The position numbers were made by a program, and so were the translations under genes. DNA of 64,000 nucleotides from Nostoc commune NIES-4072 (GTDB taxonomy: Bacteria > Cyanobacteriota > Cyanobacteriia > Cyanobacteriales > Nostocaceae), in the NCBI RefSeq assembly GCF_003113895.1, contig NZ_BDUD01000001.1, positions 3,748,037-3,812,036 on the forward strand. Reading direction: 5' to 3'. Positions 50,862-59,874 of this stretch are shown here, one piece after another. Each line of letters opens with the position of its first letter. The first letter of the stretch is position 1. The notes under the pieces were generated by a model, which saw nothing but the letters and a program-made list of their open reading frames with translations, did no database searches and was not told where the DNA came from.

Positions 50862-51413
50862 TCTTAGTTAAAGGAACTCCAATAAATTATCTAATCTTGT
50901 TAGGTGAGCATCTTGCCTACCAGATAAGAGGGCAGTTCGGAAACAAGCTGTTCTGAAGAGAAAAATTACTTAACAATAACCCTCTTGTCTCCCCTATTTA
51001 CCCTGCTTATCCGAACCAGATTAAATCAGTGAACAGTTAATAATGAGCATTAAGTTGCATAAAAGCAGGGTTAGAACTGCTTGCTACAAGCAAATCAACC
51101 TGGAAAAATGAATGACGATTAGCTTAATCATTAGAAGCAGTCAGAGATTTGACCCCGAATGAAACACGCCACTTATATTTTAGGACTTACGCACACTCTA
51201 CGAATTCTTGGCGCTCTTGGCGTCTTGGCGGTTCGAGAAATTAAGCTTTTTAGCAATTTTTGCGTAAGTCCTATATTTGTAGGGGACTCTGACTTCTAAC
51301 AGACAAATTAACTGATAACTCATAACTGTTGAGGGCTAGCCCTCAATCCCTAATTATTTTTTTCCAATAATTATTCTTTATTTTGTGGCATAAATTTAGT
51401 TAATGCGGGTGAT
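50862..51413. other. Spacer between the divergent CHAT-CHASE2 clusters
   Basis: Contains the 93-bp element at 51181-51273 and no gene. The final 130 bp, AT-rich, should contain the promoter of the plus-strand DUF1822 gene. Confidence 0.45.
51181..51273. mobile_element. 93-bp MITE, copy 1, with a 5-bp target duplication
   Basis: Perfect terminal repeats TAGGACTTACGCA (51181-51193) and TGCGTAAGTCCTA (51261-51273) are flanked on both sides by TATTT. The interior has GGCGCTCTTGGCGTCTTGGC. The copy at 57692-57784, in the opposite orientation, is identical at all but about one position, which indicates recent movement. Confidence 0.85.
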
Positions 51414-52418
51414 ATGTATACAGCAGCATTGATCACTAAGAAGTTCCTTATGAATAACTCCACCTACCAGCTAGACGATTCCGCTTTAACATTGCCAATT
51501 TCCCAATCCGCTCGCATAACTGCCCAGCAATTTGCTAACCAGCAGCCAAATTCTGAAAAAGCAGAGCAAGTTCGGCTGAATACCCTGGCTGTGTGGGTGG
51601 TGAATGACTACTTAGAAATGATGGATATTCCTACTAACCTCCAAGCTAGTGACTGCTGGAACCCGATTATGCGCCTCTGTGGTGATGTAGCTGATTTAGA
51701 AGTGCCCTCAATTGGTCGTCTGGAGTGTCGTCCTGTCCATCGACATCAGCAGATATGTTCCATTCCTCCAGAAACCTGGGAAGAACGGGTGGGTTATTTA
51801 GTAGTTCAATTTGATGAATCGCTCCAAGAAGCGAGGCTGCTTGGTTTTATCCCCAGTGTCAAAAATGAAAGGTTGCCTTTAGCGCAACTGCAACCATTAG
51901 AAGCGTTTATCGACCACCTGGCCCAACTGCGCCAATCCGTAGCTAGTCCACTAGTGAATTTAAGCCAATGGTTTGCTGGTATATTTGAGACAGGTTGGCA
52001 GACTGTTGAATCCCTATGGAACGTGCCGGAACTGAGACCAACTTATGCCTTTCGCAGTGTTGATACTTTGGAACTAAATGCCCTTAACCGACCAGAATCA
52101 ATTACTAAACGTGCAAAACTGATTGATTTGGGTATCCAAATTCTCAACCAACCCGTCATCTTGATTGTAAAAATCAGCCCAGAAAAGGATCAGCAAACCA
52201 GTATTCATCTCCAATTGCACGCTACTGGTAATCACATTTACTTGCCAGCAGGAGTTCATCTCACCGTTTTAGATAGTTCGGGAACAGTATTTCTAGATGC
52301 TCAATCTAGAAAATTAGATAACTACATTCAGTTGCAGTTTCGCGGTGAACCTAGAGAGCAATTTAGCGTTAAAATAGCCATAAATGATACAAGTATTACC
52401 GAATATTTTAGAATTTAA
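51414..52418 (+). CDS. DUF1822 protein, copy 2
   Basis: This is a 334-residue paralogue of the gene at 49003, with KAEQVRLNTLAVWVVNDYLE, IGRLECRPVH, IPPETWEERVGYLVVQF and the ending YIQLQFRGEPREQFSVKIAI. The conserved part begins around residue 25. The ATG at 51450 (MNNSTYQLDD) is therefore a possible start, and the one at 51414 follows a GGGTG; the choice is open. It leads a plus-strand set with CHAT-CHASE2 and DUF928 genes, spaced 168 and 199 bp apart. That is looser than in the minus-strand operon, and no sigma-like gene accompanies it. Confidence 0.88.
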   Translation: MYTAALITKKFLMNNSTYQLDDSALTLPISQSARITAQQFANQQPNSEKAEQVRLNTLAVWVVNDYLEMMDIPTNLQASDCWNPIMRLCGDVADLEVPSIGRLECRPVHRHQQICSIPPETWEERVGYLVVQFDESLQEARLLGFIPSVKNERLPLAQLQPLEAFIDHLAQLRQSVASPLVNLSQWFAGIFETGWQTVESLWNVPELRPTYAFRSVDTLELNALNRPESITKRAKLIDLGIQILNQPVILIVKISPEKDQQTSIHLQLHATGNHIYLPAGVHLTVLDSSGTVFLDAQSRKLDNYIQLQFRGEPREQFSVKIAINDTSITEYFRI

Positions 52419-52586
52419 AACATCTAGCTATTTTCCCTTTTTGTCGATAATTTATTAAGTGGTAATTGGTTAATTAAAAATTCAAGCCAGCTTTTAGGGA
52501 TTTTGAAAAAAATCTGTAAATGCTTGTAGAGCCTGTTATGAGACAGGAGAACAGGGCATGGTTTCGTACAGGGGATAGCGACGGTC

Positions 52587-54920
52587 ATGGGTAAGTTAGT
52601 GGTTCTGAAATTTGGAGAGGGTAGTTTTGAGCAAGGGTTTGCTGTCACCCTCGAAATTGGTGAAGAACACGAGCGTGCTACAACAGAAATTACGGGGAGA
52701 CTACCTTCATTTCCCGAAATGCCGCTTTATTACAGTCATTGGCAGTCTAGTTATCGCCAGATAGGCAATCGTTATCGTCTCCATGCTGACAAAATGCAGG
52801 TGACGAATGTATCGATGATTCAAGATTGCGAAAACGCTTCTCATATTTTGCGGGCCCGCTTTAATACGTGGCTGCGAGCGGAGGAGTTTCGCCCTTTGAG
52901 GGAAAAATGGTTAGAAAGATTGTCGTCCACGGAAGAAGTGCGGGTAATTTTGCAAACAGAAAATAGCCAATTGCAGCTATTACCCTGGCATCTGTGGGAT
53001 TTGTTAGAACGCTACCCCAAGGCTGAAATCGCCCTTTCTTCACCATCTTACGATCGCATTCACAAACCACGCACAAAAAATCAATTAGTCAACATTTTAG
53101 CGATTGTGGGCAATAGTCAGGGAATTGACACCCAGGCTGATCAAGCTTTGCTGCAACAGTGTAGTAATGCAGAGGTTAGCTTTCTAGTAGAACCACAACG
53201 CAAGGAATTGACTGAGCATCTTTGGGGAAAAAACTGGGATATTCTGTTTTTTGCTGGGCACAGTTCCAGTAACAAAAATGGAGAAAGCGGACGAATTTAT
53301 CTGAATAAAACTGATAGCCTCACCATTAGCGAGTTAAAGTATGCTCTCAAGAAAGCCATAGAAAACGGCTTGCAACTAGCTATATTCAACTCCTGTGATG
53401 GATTGGGATTGGCGCGAGAACTGGCTGATTTGCAAATTCCTCAGATGATCATTATGCGTGAACCTGTCCCAGATCAGGTTGCCAAGGAGTTCTTAAAGTA
53501 TTTTCTCGAAGGTTTTGCCAGTGGCGAACCTTTATATCAGTCAGTACGCCAAGCGCGGGAACGGTTGCAAGGGCTTGAGGATAAATTTCCCTGTGCGACT
53601 TGGCTACCAATGATTTGCCAAAATCCAGCGCAGATCCCACCTACTTGGGATGAATTAAGGTCTACAAAAACTGAAGCACCAAATTTAGGTTTGTCTATCA
53701 GACAAAGACTTATGATAACTTTGTTATCTAGTTTGGCGATTACAGGCTTAGTTTGTGGGCCGAGATTGCTGGGATTGCTGGAAAATCCAGAGATTGCAGC
53801 CTATGACTTAATGATGCGTCAGCGCCCTGCGGAGGGACTTGATTCTCGACTCTTAATAATCACAATTGACGATAACGATCTAGCAATTCAAAGAAAAAAT
53901 AACGAGGATTTGATTGGAGCTTCCATTTCCGAAAAATCTCTTAACAAACTCCTGGCAAAACTGAATCAATACCAACCCCGTGCGATCGGCTTGGATATCT
54001 ACCGTGATTTTAAAGCCAAACAACCAGATTTAATTGCTCGTCTTCAAACAACTCAGAATTTGATTGGCGTATGTAAAGGGAGCGATGTCACAGTAAATAT
54101 TCCAGGAAATCAGCCGCCGCCAGAAATCCCCACAACAAATTTGGGATTCAGTGACTTTATTCATGATCGCGATGGAGTTATCCGTCGGCATCTTCTGTTC
54201 ATGAACCAAGAGGCGACATCGTTATGTCCTGCTCCCTTTGCATTCAGTCTAGAACTCGCTTCCCTCTATCTGCGCCCTTCAGGAATTGAACCAAAGTTCA
54301 CCCGTGAAGGAAATTTGCAGCTAGGTAAAACTATTTTTCGGAACCTGAAATCTCGGACTGGCGGCTATCAAAATATTGATGCCAATGGCGGTCAAGTCTT
54401 ACTCAATTACCGTTCCCCAAAACAAATAGCCCAACAGGTAAAGCTAACCCAATTTTTATCTAGTCCAATTAACCCCAGTGCTATCAAAGATAAAATTGTT
54501 TTGATTGGTGTAGTAGCAAAGGGGGATTCTCCAGACACCTGGCCTACACCTTATGGCGTTCCTTTAGATGAGCAAATGCCAGGAGTGCTAGTACAAGCGC
54601 AGATGATCAGCCAAATCCTTAGTGCAGTGCAGGATGGGCGACCCTTGCTGCGGGTTTGGTCACTGTGGGCTGAGGTAGCCTGGATTTGGGGCTGGTCTTT
54701 AATAGGGGGAGTCCTGGCTGCTTGGCGAAAGCTTTCCTTCCCTTGGTTGGCATTGGCAGTTATTATTACCTCTAGTGTTCTATATTTAGTCTGCTTTGCT
54801 CTGTTAATTTCGGGTGCTTGGGTGCCTTTTGTACCTTCGGCTTTGTCGTTGGTTGTCACGGTTGGCTTGATGTCAATATTTAATTCAACAACAAAAGTTC
54901 GGGTGGCTACCCAGGAATAG
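52587..54920 (+). CDS. CHAT-CHASE2 membrane signalling protein, copy 2
   Basis: A 777-residue paralogue of the protein encoded at 46640, with the same order: CHAT domain with H225 (LFFAGHSSSN) and C270 (IFNSCDGLG), one membrane helix near 370, an extracytoplasmic CHASE2 domain (LLIITIDDNDL, AIGLDIYRDF, DKIVLIGVVAKGDSPDTWPT), and three terminal membrane helices. Identity between the copies is high around the CHAT motifs and lower in the sensor part, as expected if they perceive different signals. Start ATG at 52587. Both catalytic residues are kept in both copies, so selection has maintained activity. Confidence 0.9.
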   Translation: MGKLVVLKFGEGSFEQGFAVTLEIGEEHERATTEITGRLPSFPEMPLYYSHWQSSYRQIGNRYRLHADKMQVTNVSMIQDCENASHILRARFNTWLRAEEFRPLREKWLERLSSTEEVRVILQTENSQLQLLPWHLWDLLERYPKAEIALSSPSYDRIHKPRTKNQLVNILAIVGNSQGIDTQADQALLQQCSNAEVSFLVEPQRKELTEHLWGKNWDILFFAGHSSSNKNGESGRIYLNKTDSLTISELKYALKKAIENGLQLAIFNSCDGLGLARELADLQIPQMIIMREPVPDQVAKEFLKYFLEGFASGEPLYQSVRQARERLQGLEDKFPCATWLPMICQNPAQIPPTWDELRSTKTEAPNLGLSIRQRLMITLLSSLAITGLVCGPRLLGLLENPEIAAYDLMMRQRPAEGLDSRLLIITIDDNDLAIQRKNNEDLIGASISEKSLNKLLAKLNQYQPRAIGLDIYRDFKAKQPDLIARLQTTQNLIGVCKGSDVTVNIPGNQPPPEIPTTNLGFSDFIHDRDGVIRRHLLFMNQEATSLCPAPFAFSLELASLYLRPSGIEPKFTREGNLQLGKTIFRNLKSRTGGYQNIDANGGQVLLNYRSPKQIAQQVKLTQFLSSPINPSAIKDKIVLIGVVAKGDSPDTWPTPYGVPLDEQMPGVLVQAQMISQILSAVQDGRPLLRVWSLWAEVAWIWGWSLIGGVLAAWRKLSFPWLALAVIITSSVLYLVCFALLISGAWVPFVPSALSLVVTVGLMSIFNSTTKVRVATQE

Positions 54921-54922
54921 GG

Positions 54923-54990
54923 CAATACACTTAGTTAAGAAAATTGATCTGTTAAGGCAGGCAGGGGAAAAGAACCTGATAATTGTATTG
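54923..54990. mobile_element. Short degenerate element with CAATAC ends
   Basis: CAATACACTTAGTTAAG at 54923 and an inverted CTGATAATTGTATTG ending at 54990 frame 68 bp. The interior GATCTGTTAAGGCAGGCAGG is almost the same as in the element at 18088 (ACCTGTTAAGGCAGGCAGG), so the two are related. No target duplication is visible; this copy is probably decayed. It sits three bases after the CHAT-CHASE2 stop. Confidence 0.5.
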
Positions 54991-55119
54991 GACAGAAGAA
55001 TTTAGATAATTTAAATTTTGGAGTTTAATAGAGAATGGAGAAGGATTATTTTATGAAATTTTTGGATAACCAGCAGATAAATCTACATACAAGGTTTGCA
55101 TACTTAAGGGAAGGTTTTT

Positions 55120-55941
55120 ATGAAGTCAAATTCACAACAGATAAAACTGTTTTTAGTAGTAGCTCTTAGCTGCACCAGTTTACTCGTTAGCTTGACTCCA
55201 GTACTGGCAAAACCAACTCTTAGTTCTTCACCTAGCGCTCGTGGTGCTAAAACGAACCTTGCTCAAGCTACAGCCTTTAATCAACCTTCGCTTCCATCTG
55301 GCCCGCCTCCTGGAGGCCGGGTTCGTGGTGGAGCAAAGCGCGACGGCGGGGATGCATGTCCACTTCCTATTACTAAAACTGACTTGACTGCTTTAGTGCC
55401 CTTTACTGAGGAAGATAACTCAGTGATTAATGTCTGGGGACAGACAACGGTAGAACACCCAAGTTGGTTTTTCTACGTGCCTTATACCAAAGATTTGCCC
55501 TACGCAGTTGAATTTGTGCTTCAAGATCAGGACTTGAAGGACATTTACAAAGAAGCGATCGCTCTACCAGATAAAGCAGGAGTTATCCGCGTTTCTCTGC
55601 CTACCAACGCTCCTGCCTTAGCACTAAATAAACAATATCGCTGGTTTTTAACTGTTAACTGTGACCGCCAAGAGAATTCTCCCCCGACTTTCGTCGAAGG
55701 AGTAATACAACGAATCGAACTCAAACCAGCCGCTCTCAAAGAGCTACAAACCACAGAACCTCTAAAGCGCTATGCTATCTATGCCCAAAATGGGATATGG
55801 TATGAGGCACTGACGACACTGGCCCAACTGCGCGATCAAAATCCTAAAAATGCAGGATTACAAGCAGAGTGGCGGAATTTGTTAAGCAGCATCCGCTTAG
55901 ATGATATTGCAACAGAACCGATTGTTTCGGAAAAATTTTAG
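55120..55941 (+). CDS. Exported DUF928 protein, copy 2
   Basis: A 273-residue paralogue of the gene at 45846. It has a signal peptide (LFLVVALSCTSLLVSLTPVLA), then a low-complexity stretch with PSLPSGPPPGGRVRGGAKRD and a cysteine. The DUF928 domain follows with LTALVPF, HPSWFFYVPYT and QYRWFLTVNC, and the end has NGIWYEALTTLAQLRDQNP. It is the third gene of the plus-strand cluster and ends before a strong hairpin. Its presence at the same position in both clusters suggests a periplasmic partner of the CHASE2 sensor. Confidence 0.88.
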   Translation: MKSNSQQIKLFLVVALSCTSLLVSLTPVLAKPTLSSSPSARGAKTNLAQATAFNQPSLPSGPPPGGRVRGGAKRDGGDACPLPITKTDLTALVPFTEEDNSVINVWGQTTVEHPSWFFYVPYTKDLPYAVEFVLQDQDLKDIYKEAIALPDKAGVIRVSLPTNAPALALNKQYRWFLTVNCDRQENSPPTFVEGVIQRIELKPAALKELQTTEPLKRYAIYAQNGIWYEALTTLAQLRDQNPKNAGLQAEWRNLLSSIRLDDIATEPIVSEKF

Positions 55942-56005
55942 ACGAAGAAACACATTCTCAGCAACTAAGTAGGTAGCCATAATTAAACATAAAATAAAAT
56001 TCTAG

Positions 56006-56037
56006 TTGGTAGTGAGCGGTAAATCGACCACTACCAA
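56006..56037 (+). terminator. Hairpin after the second DUF928 gene
   Basis: TTGGTAGTG (56006-56014) pairs perfectly with CACTACCAA (56029-56037) around a 14-base loop, 65 bases after the DUF928 stop. No T-run follows. It could end the plus-strand cluster. Confidence 0.5.
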
Positions 56038-56162
56038 GTAGGATTTTCAGAACTAAAATCTAAAATTGATTAACCTAATGGTCTGTCCCATTAATTTTGC
56101 AGGGCTACTAGATCCCCGACTTCTTCAAGGATACTGCTGGCGAATTAGGGGTCTAAGCTGTT

Positions 56163-57314
56163 TTAATCTTCTTTTTGCAAGATATCATCATCAATGCGTC
56201 GCTCCCGATTAACATCGGGATTTTCTGATGTCCAATTATCATCTCCTCCAAGCGATTCAGGAATTATTACAAGCTCAGTTTCTTTTTTATGGTCATTGCC
56301 CCATTCATCCAAAACATCTTTGATGAGTACTTCTTGCAACCAAATCTTAGCAACAACAGTTAGGGGTAGCGCCAGAAATAATCCTAAAAAGCCAAAGAAA
56401 GTGACGAAAAATAGTTGGGCAATTAAGGTTACGGCTGGTAGCAATGAGACTTGATGCGCCATAACAACGGGCGTGATGAAATTACTCTCAGCCTGTTGAA
56501 TAAAAAAGTAGAGAATTAAGACAGCGATCGCTTTCCAAGGTTCATCCAAGAAAGCGATCGCCATTGCTGGTATTACACTCATCGTCGGGCCCAGATTGGG
56601 AATTAAGTTAAAGAATCCCGCTAAAACCGCTAAAGCTAATGCTGCCTTGACATGCAAAATTGATAAGCCAATCAGACTCATCAACCCCACTACAAAGATG
56701 GCAATTAAAGCGCCTGTAATCCATCCCTCCAAAGAGACTTCACATTTATCTAAAATCCCATCTACCCGCCGCCGATAAAATGAGGGGAAAAGCCGCACAA
56801 ATACTTTGCGGTAAGCCACGGGGTCGGCTAAGATCATTCCCGTTAAAACCAACACTAGCAAAATCTTGAGGACAACTTCCAAAGACCCAGATACAAAGGC
56901 AAAGGAGTTTCCCAATAGCCGATTGGCAAAAGGCTGTGCTTGTTGGATAAGGCTATTGATATCTGGGATGTAGGGAATCAACTGAGTAGGAATATGACTT
57001 CTCAGGGCATCAAGCCAATCATTAAAGCGCCCAAACCCTTTAGGAACCTGATAGGTTAGTTCTTGAAACTGCTGTACAAATGGCGGCACAATTAGCCAGA
57101 AAAAACCCGCAATAACTGCAAAAAAGATAGCTACTGCGAGGAGGACGGCGAATCCACGCCTCATACCTAAGCGTTGGAAGCGTTTCGCTAGCCGATTTAA
57201 GGTGGTGGCTAACACAACTGCGGCAAACATGAGCAAAAGCACTTCCCGAATTTGCCACAGGATGTATAAAGAAAGAACGATGGCGATTAAGCCGATCCAT
57301 TGACCGAGGTTCAC
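56163..57314 (-). CDS. AI-2E-family (UPF0118) membrane transporter
   Basis: This 383-residue protein has about seven to eight membrane helices and the pattern of the AI-2E/PerM family. An N-terminal pair of helices is followed by a long periplasmic segment (QQFQELTYQVPKGFGRFNDW), then the core with FFNLIPNLGPTMSVIPAM, a typical NLIPxLGP motif, and the helix QQAESNFITPVVM. Members export small molecules or ions; E. coli TqsA affects autoinducer-2 export. The charged C-terminal tail (about residues 330-383) is longer than usual. Start is GTG at 57314 with GGGAG upstream. It lies about 80 bp downstream of the small membrane-protein gene at 57393 and could share its transcript. Confidence 0.9.
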   Translation of the reverse strand: MNLGQWIGLIAIVLSLYILWQIREVLLLMFAAVVLATTLNRLAKRFQRLGMRRGFAVLLAVAIFFAVIAGFFWLIVPPFVQQFQELTYQVPKGFGRFNDWLDALRSHIPTQLIPYIPDINSLIQQAQPFANRLLGNSFAFVSGSLEVVLKILLVLVLTGMILADPVAYRKVFVRLFPSFYRRRVDGILDKCEVSLEGWITGALIAIFVVGLMSLIGLSILHVKAALALAVLAGFFNLIPNLGPTMSVIPAMAIAFLDEPWKAIAVLILYFFIQQAESNFITPVVMAHQVSLLPAVTLIAQLFFVTFFGFLGLFLALPLTVVAKIWLQEVLIKDVLDEWGNDHKKETELVIIPESLGGDDNWTSENPDVNRERRIDDDILQKED

Positions 57315-57392
57315 AGGCTAACTCCCAACGGTTGGCGAGATGCAATTTTTTGGTAATTCAGCTAGATTAACTGATTTTAGTAACTTGTGCGT

Positions 57393-57596
57393 CTATGGTT
57401 TGAGTGAATTTTGTTTCTGTGCTTGGAATCGCCACAGTAGCGCGATCGCCATAATCGCGATCGGCAACAATACTATAATTAGCGCGTTGGTTGCTGTCGC
57501 CGGAATTGATAGACTTGGCCCTGCGTACTTAATTAATACCGATAACAAAGCTGAGAGTAAAAGCAGTTTCAGAACAAATCCTAGTTGATTTTGCAT
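57393..57596 (-). CDS. Small two-helix membrane protein
   Basis: The ATG at 57596 opens a 67-residue protein with two hydrophobic helices (FVLKLLLLSALLSVLIKYA and ALIIVLLPIAIMAIALLWRF) and a short basic tail. A longer frame extends to 57740 but runs into the inserted 93-bp element, so it is not used. Homologues are expected only as short hypothetical proteins. It lies just upstream of the AI-2E-family gene on the same strand. Confidence 0.55.
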   Translation of the reverse strand: MQNQLGFVLKLLLLSALLSVLIKYAGPSLSIPATATNALIIVLLPIAIMAIALLWRFQAQKQNSLKP

Positions 57597-57691
57597 AAAA
57601 GTACGGCATACAAATTTTTGTGGTACACACGAAGCGCTGTACCGCCCAGTTTCTACAATAAACCTACAGATACAATCCTTTGCAACTTTCT

Positions 57692-57784
57692 TAGGACTTA
57701 CGCAAAAATTGCTAAAAAGCTTAATTTCTCGAACCGCCAAGACGCCAAGAGCGCCGAGAATTCGTAGAGTGTGCGTAAGTCCTA
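57692..57784. mobile_element. 93-bp MITE, copy 2, with a 5-bp target duplication
   Basis: Same terminal repeats (TAGGACTTACGCA ... TGCGTAAGTCCTA) and interior as the element at 51181, inverted. TTTCT flanks both ends. The difference from copy 1 is about one base. It lies between the small membrane-protein gene and the Uma2-type gene. Confidence 0.85.
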
Positions 57785-57810
57785 TTTCTTTGGGAAATGC
57801 GATCGCTTTT

Positions 57811-58371
57811 TTACGTGAAACTCAACCAGCCAAAAACTTGTTCCACAGTCAGTTCCAAATCGATACCGTCAAGGATAGGTAATTTATCAGCACCTTCGTA
57901 TAATTCCACTCGCTGTCCAGGAAAAATCCCTAGCACACTTTCGTCTTCTGGGTTGATTAACCAGCCTAATTCAGTACCATTGCGCGAACAATGCAATAAT
58001 TTACTCAACACTTTTTTTAACCTTTGATCTGGGGAAATAATCTCAATTGCCCAGTCAGGATGAATTTCAAAGCGGTTAGCAATTCTGCCAGATGGAGTTT
58101 TAGGAATTGTGTCCCAGCGAAATACAGACACATCAGGGACGATAGAAGCACCGCCAAAGGTACAGCGTAGTTCTGAAAAAGCGTAAGCAATTTTTTGGCT
58201 TTCAGTTACGTTATTAATAACATTACAAAATTTAGCCTGTAGTCGGCTATGTTCACCTTGGGGCATTGGTTTTTGAATGATTTCTCCGTTAATAAAGTCT
58301 GATGCTGGCTCAGTTTCTGGTAGTTTGAGGAAATCTTCTAAAGTCCGTTGGGGTTGAGTGGCAATAGTCAT
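57811..58371 (-). CDS. Uma2-family (DUF820) endonuclease-like protein 1
   Basis: This 186-residue member of the Uma2/DUF820 family has a PD-(D/E)XK-like nuclease fold and is greatly expanded in cyanobacteria. Blocks seen are FINGEIIQKPMPQGEHSRLQ, the metal site VPDVSVF and PDWAIEIISPDQR, and GTELGWLINPEDESVLGIFP. The catalytic lysine usual after the IEI/EVLSP strand appears in QRLKKVLSK. The cellular role of the family is unclear; nuclease activity is assumed from the fold. The ATG at 58371 is used; TTG codons farther upstream are unlikely. No partner gene is evident. Confidence 0.88.
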   Translation of the reverse strand: MTIATQPQRTLEDFLKLPETEPASDFINGEIIQKPMPQGEHSRLQAKFCNVINNVTESQKIAYAFSELRCTFGGASIVPDVSVFRWDTIPKTPSGRIANRFEIHPDWAIEIISPDQRLKKVLSKLLHCSRNGTELGWLINPEDESVLGIFPGQRVELYEGADKLPILDGIDLELTVEQVFGWLSFT

Positions 58372-58444
58372 CAGCAAATAGCATAGAGGGGATAGTTTTA
58401 TTATGGACGAACTTACAAAGCGCCCGATAGAGGCAGAATCTAGT

Positions 58445-58768
58445 TTAAATACTAATTGGCACTAAAATTATCATTCCAGTTAGGATAAGCAGAACCAAAG
58501 TAATGATTAAACCGACTCGTAAAGATATAGTATTTAAAATTACTAATAACCATACGAAAGCCACTTCAACTATAGTTGCTCCAAAAACTTTTAAAATATG
58601 TCTAGCTAATTGGAATAAAGAATAATCAGGATATAATGCAACGTTGCTGTTTTTTAAATAAAAATGTAAATCTACACTTGACCTAAGCAAGATAAAATTT
58701 AGTCTAATAATTAGTATCGTTGAAAGCAAAAAAGCAATGAGTTTAGATAATTGATTTTCAAGCCTCAT
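58445..58768 (-). CDS. Hypothetical three-helix membrane protein
   Basis: From the ATG at 58768 the product has 107 residues with three predicted membrane helices (LIAFLLSTILIIRLNFIL, FGATIVEVAFVWLLVILNTI and VGLIITLVLLILTGMIILVP). A TTG at 58786 would add six residues. No family was recognised. The coding sequence is AT-rich and has no HIP1 site. Hydrophobic pattern and length support a real gene moderately. Confidence 0.5.
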   Translation of the reverse strand: MRLENQLSKLIAFLLSTILIIRLNFILLRSSVDLHFYLKNSNVALYPDYSLFQLARHILKVFGATIVEVAFVWLLVILNTISLRVGLIITLVLLILTGMIILVPISI

Positions 58769-58971
58769 ATTTTTTGATAAACTCAATCCATCTTTACTTA
58801 CAGTACCAAAGAGCGATCGCTACTCTGTGTGCTATGTGGTAAATGCTGTTAGCCAGTAGGGTGATATCGCTTTAGGGTAACGCACCATTAATAATTCAGA
58901 GTGCGATCGCGATCGCCTACTCTTAAAGCTTGCTACGCCTCGCATCCTTCATTTTTGATAGGTGCTAAAAA

Positions 58972-59547
58972 TTATATTTTTGGGAAACCTACCAGGCGAT
59001 TAACTTGGACTGATACATCACCAAAGGCTAGGGGGACAATAGTACCTGTGGTTAATGTCAGTTCAGTTGTGTATTGCCCATTTTTTAAGTCTCGAAATAC
59101 TTGTAACTGAGAATTTTTGAGATTGACAACCCAATATTCAGCAATGCCTGCTTCTGCATAGATGTCTTTTTTATCACCTAAGTCTTTGCTCAAGGTTGAC
59201 TTAGAAAATTCGATAATCCAGAAAATATCTTCAGGGTAAGGGTGGTGTTCTAAGTAGACCTCGCCTAGAGGTTTGACAATAGCCACATCGGGGACAGGTT
59301 CTGAGTTGTTTGGTAAGGTGATGGGTTTGGCATCGCGGATTTTTGCGCGTTCACCTAGCAGTGTGCGGAGATAATCAGCTGCTTCTGTATTGTAGTAGGC
59401 ATGGGGTTCGCGTTCTGGGGGCATAACTATGAGGTCGCCGCGCAATAGTTCAATGGGTTGGTCGTCAAAAATCCCTGCTTCTATTGCTCGGTGATAGCGT
59501 TCAATTGTCCATTTATAGGTAGTTACCGTCATAGCTTTTTCTACCAT
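58972..59547 (-). CDS. Uma2-family (DUF820) endonuclease-like protein 2
   Basis: This 191-residue Uma2-type protein is only distantly related to the one at 57811. Blocks: WTIERYHRAIEAGIFDDQPI, ELLRGDLIVMPPEREPHAYY, VPDVAIVKP, the active-site strand IFWIIEFSKSTLSKDLGDKK and GIAEYWVVNLKNSQLQVFRD. Glu in IIEFS and Lys in KDLGDKK follow the PD-(D/E)XK spacing. The start at 59547 or the ATG at 59532 (MTVTTYKW) cannot be told apart. It is a single gene; the function inside the cell is unknown. Confidence 0.88.
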   Translation of the reverse strand: MVEKAMTVTTYKWTIERYHRAIEAGIFDDQPIELLRGDLIVMPPEREPHAYYNTEAADYLRTLLGERAKIRDAKPITLPNNSEPVPDVAIVKPLGEVYLEHHPYPEDIFWIIEFSKSTLSKDLGDKKDIYAEAGIAEYWVVNLKNSQLQVFRDLKNGQYTTELTLTTGTIVPLAFGDVSVQVNRLVGFPKI

Positions 59548-59584
59548 TTCGACAATAGCTTTAGTTTGATTTTAGTTGATTGCA

Positions 59585-59742
59585 GGGACTTCCAAATAAA
59601 AAAATATCCCATCCCTGCGGGACGCTACGCGTAGCAAGATCCCCAAAGGGGTACGCTTTTAGGGGGATCTCTTAGTTGGAAGCAGGGGGAGGGAAAGTTG
59701 TTGTGATTCCAAAAATTGGATAATTTATTTTTTGGAGTTCCC
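59585..59742. mobile_element. Inverted-repeat element, MITE-like
   Basis: GGGACTTCCAAATAAAAAAA (from 59585) has an inverted counterpart AATTTATTTTTTGGAGTTCCC (to 59742), with one gap. Between them are further dyads (GATCCCC with GGGGGATC around 59640-59670). No gene lies inside. No target duplication could be fixed. Confidence 0.45.
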
Positions 59743-59874
59743 TAAAATCCGAAATGGTATTACAACATTTTTTGCCAATTAAAACCATATTTATTGTTGA
59801 GGCACAGCATTGCTTTGACTCAAAAGCGTATTCTATTTAAGGGAAGATGCTGTAACACGAGTCTGTTTCTCATA

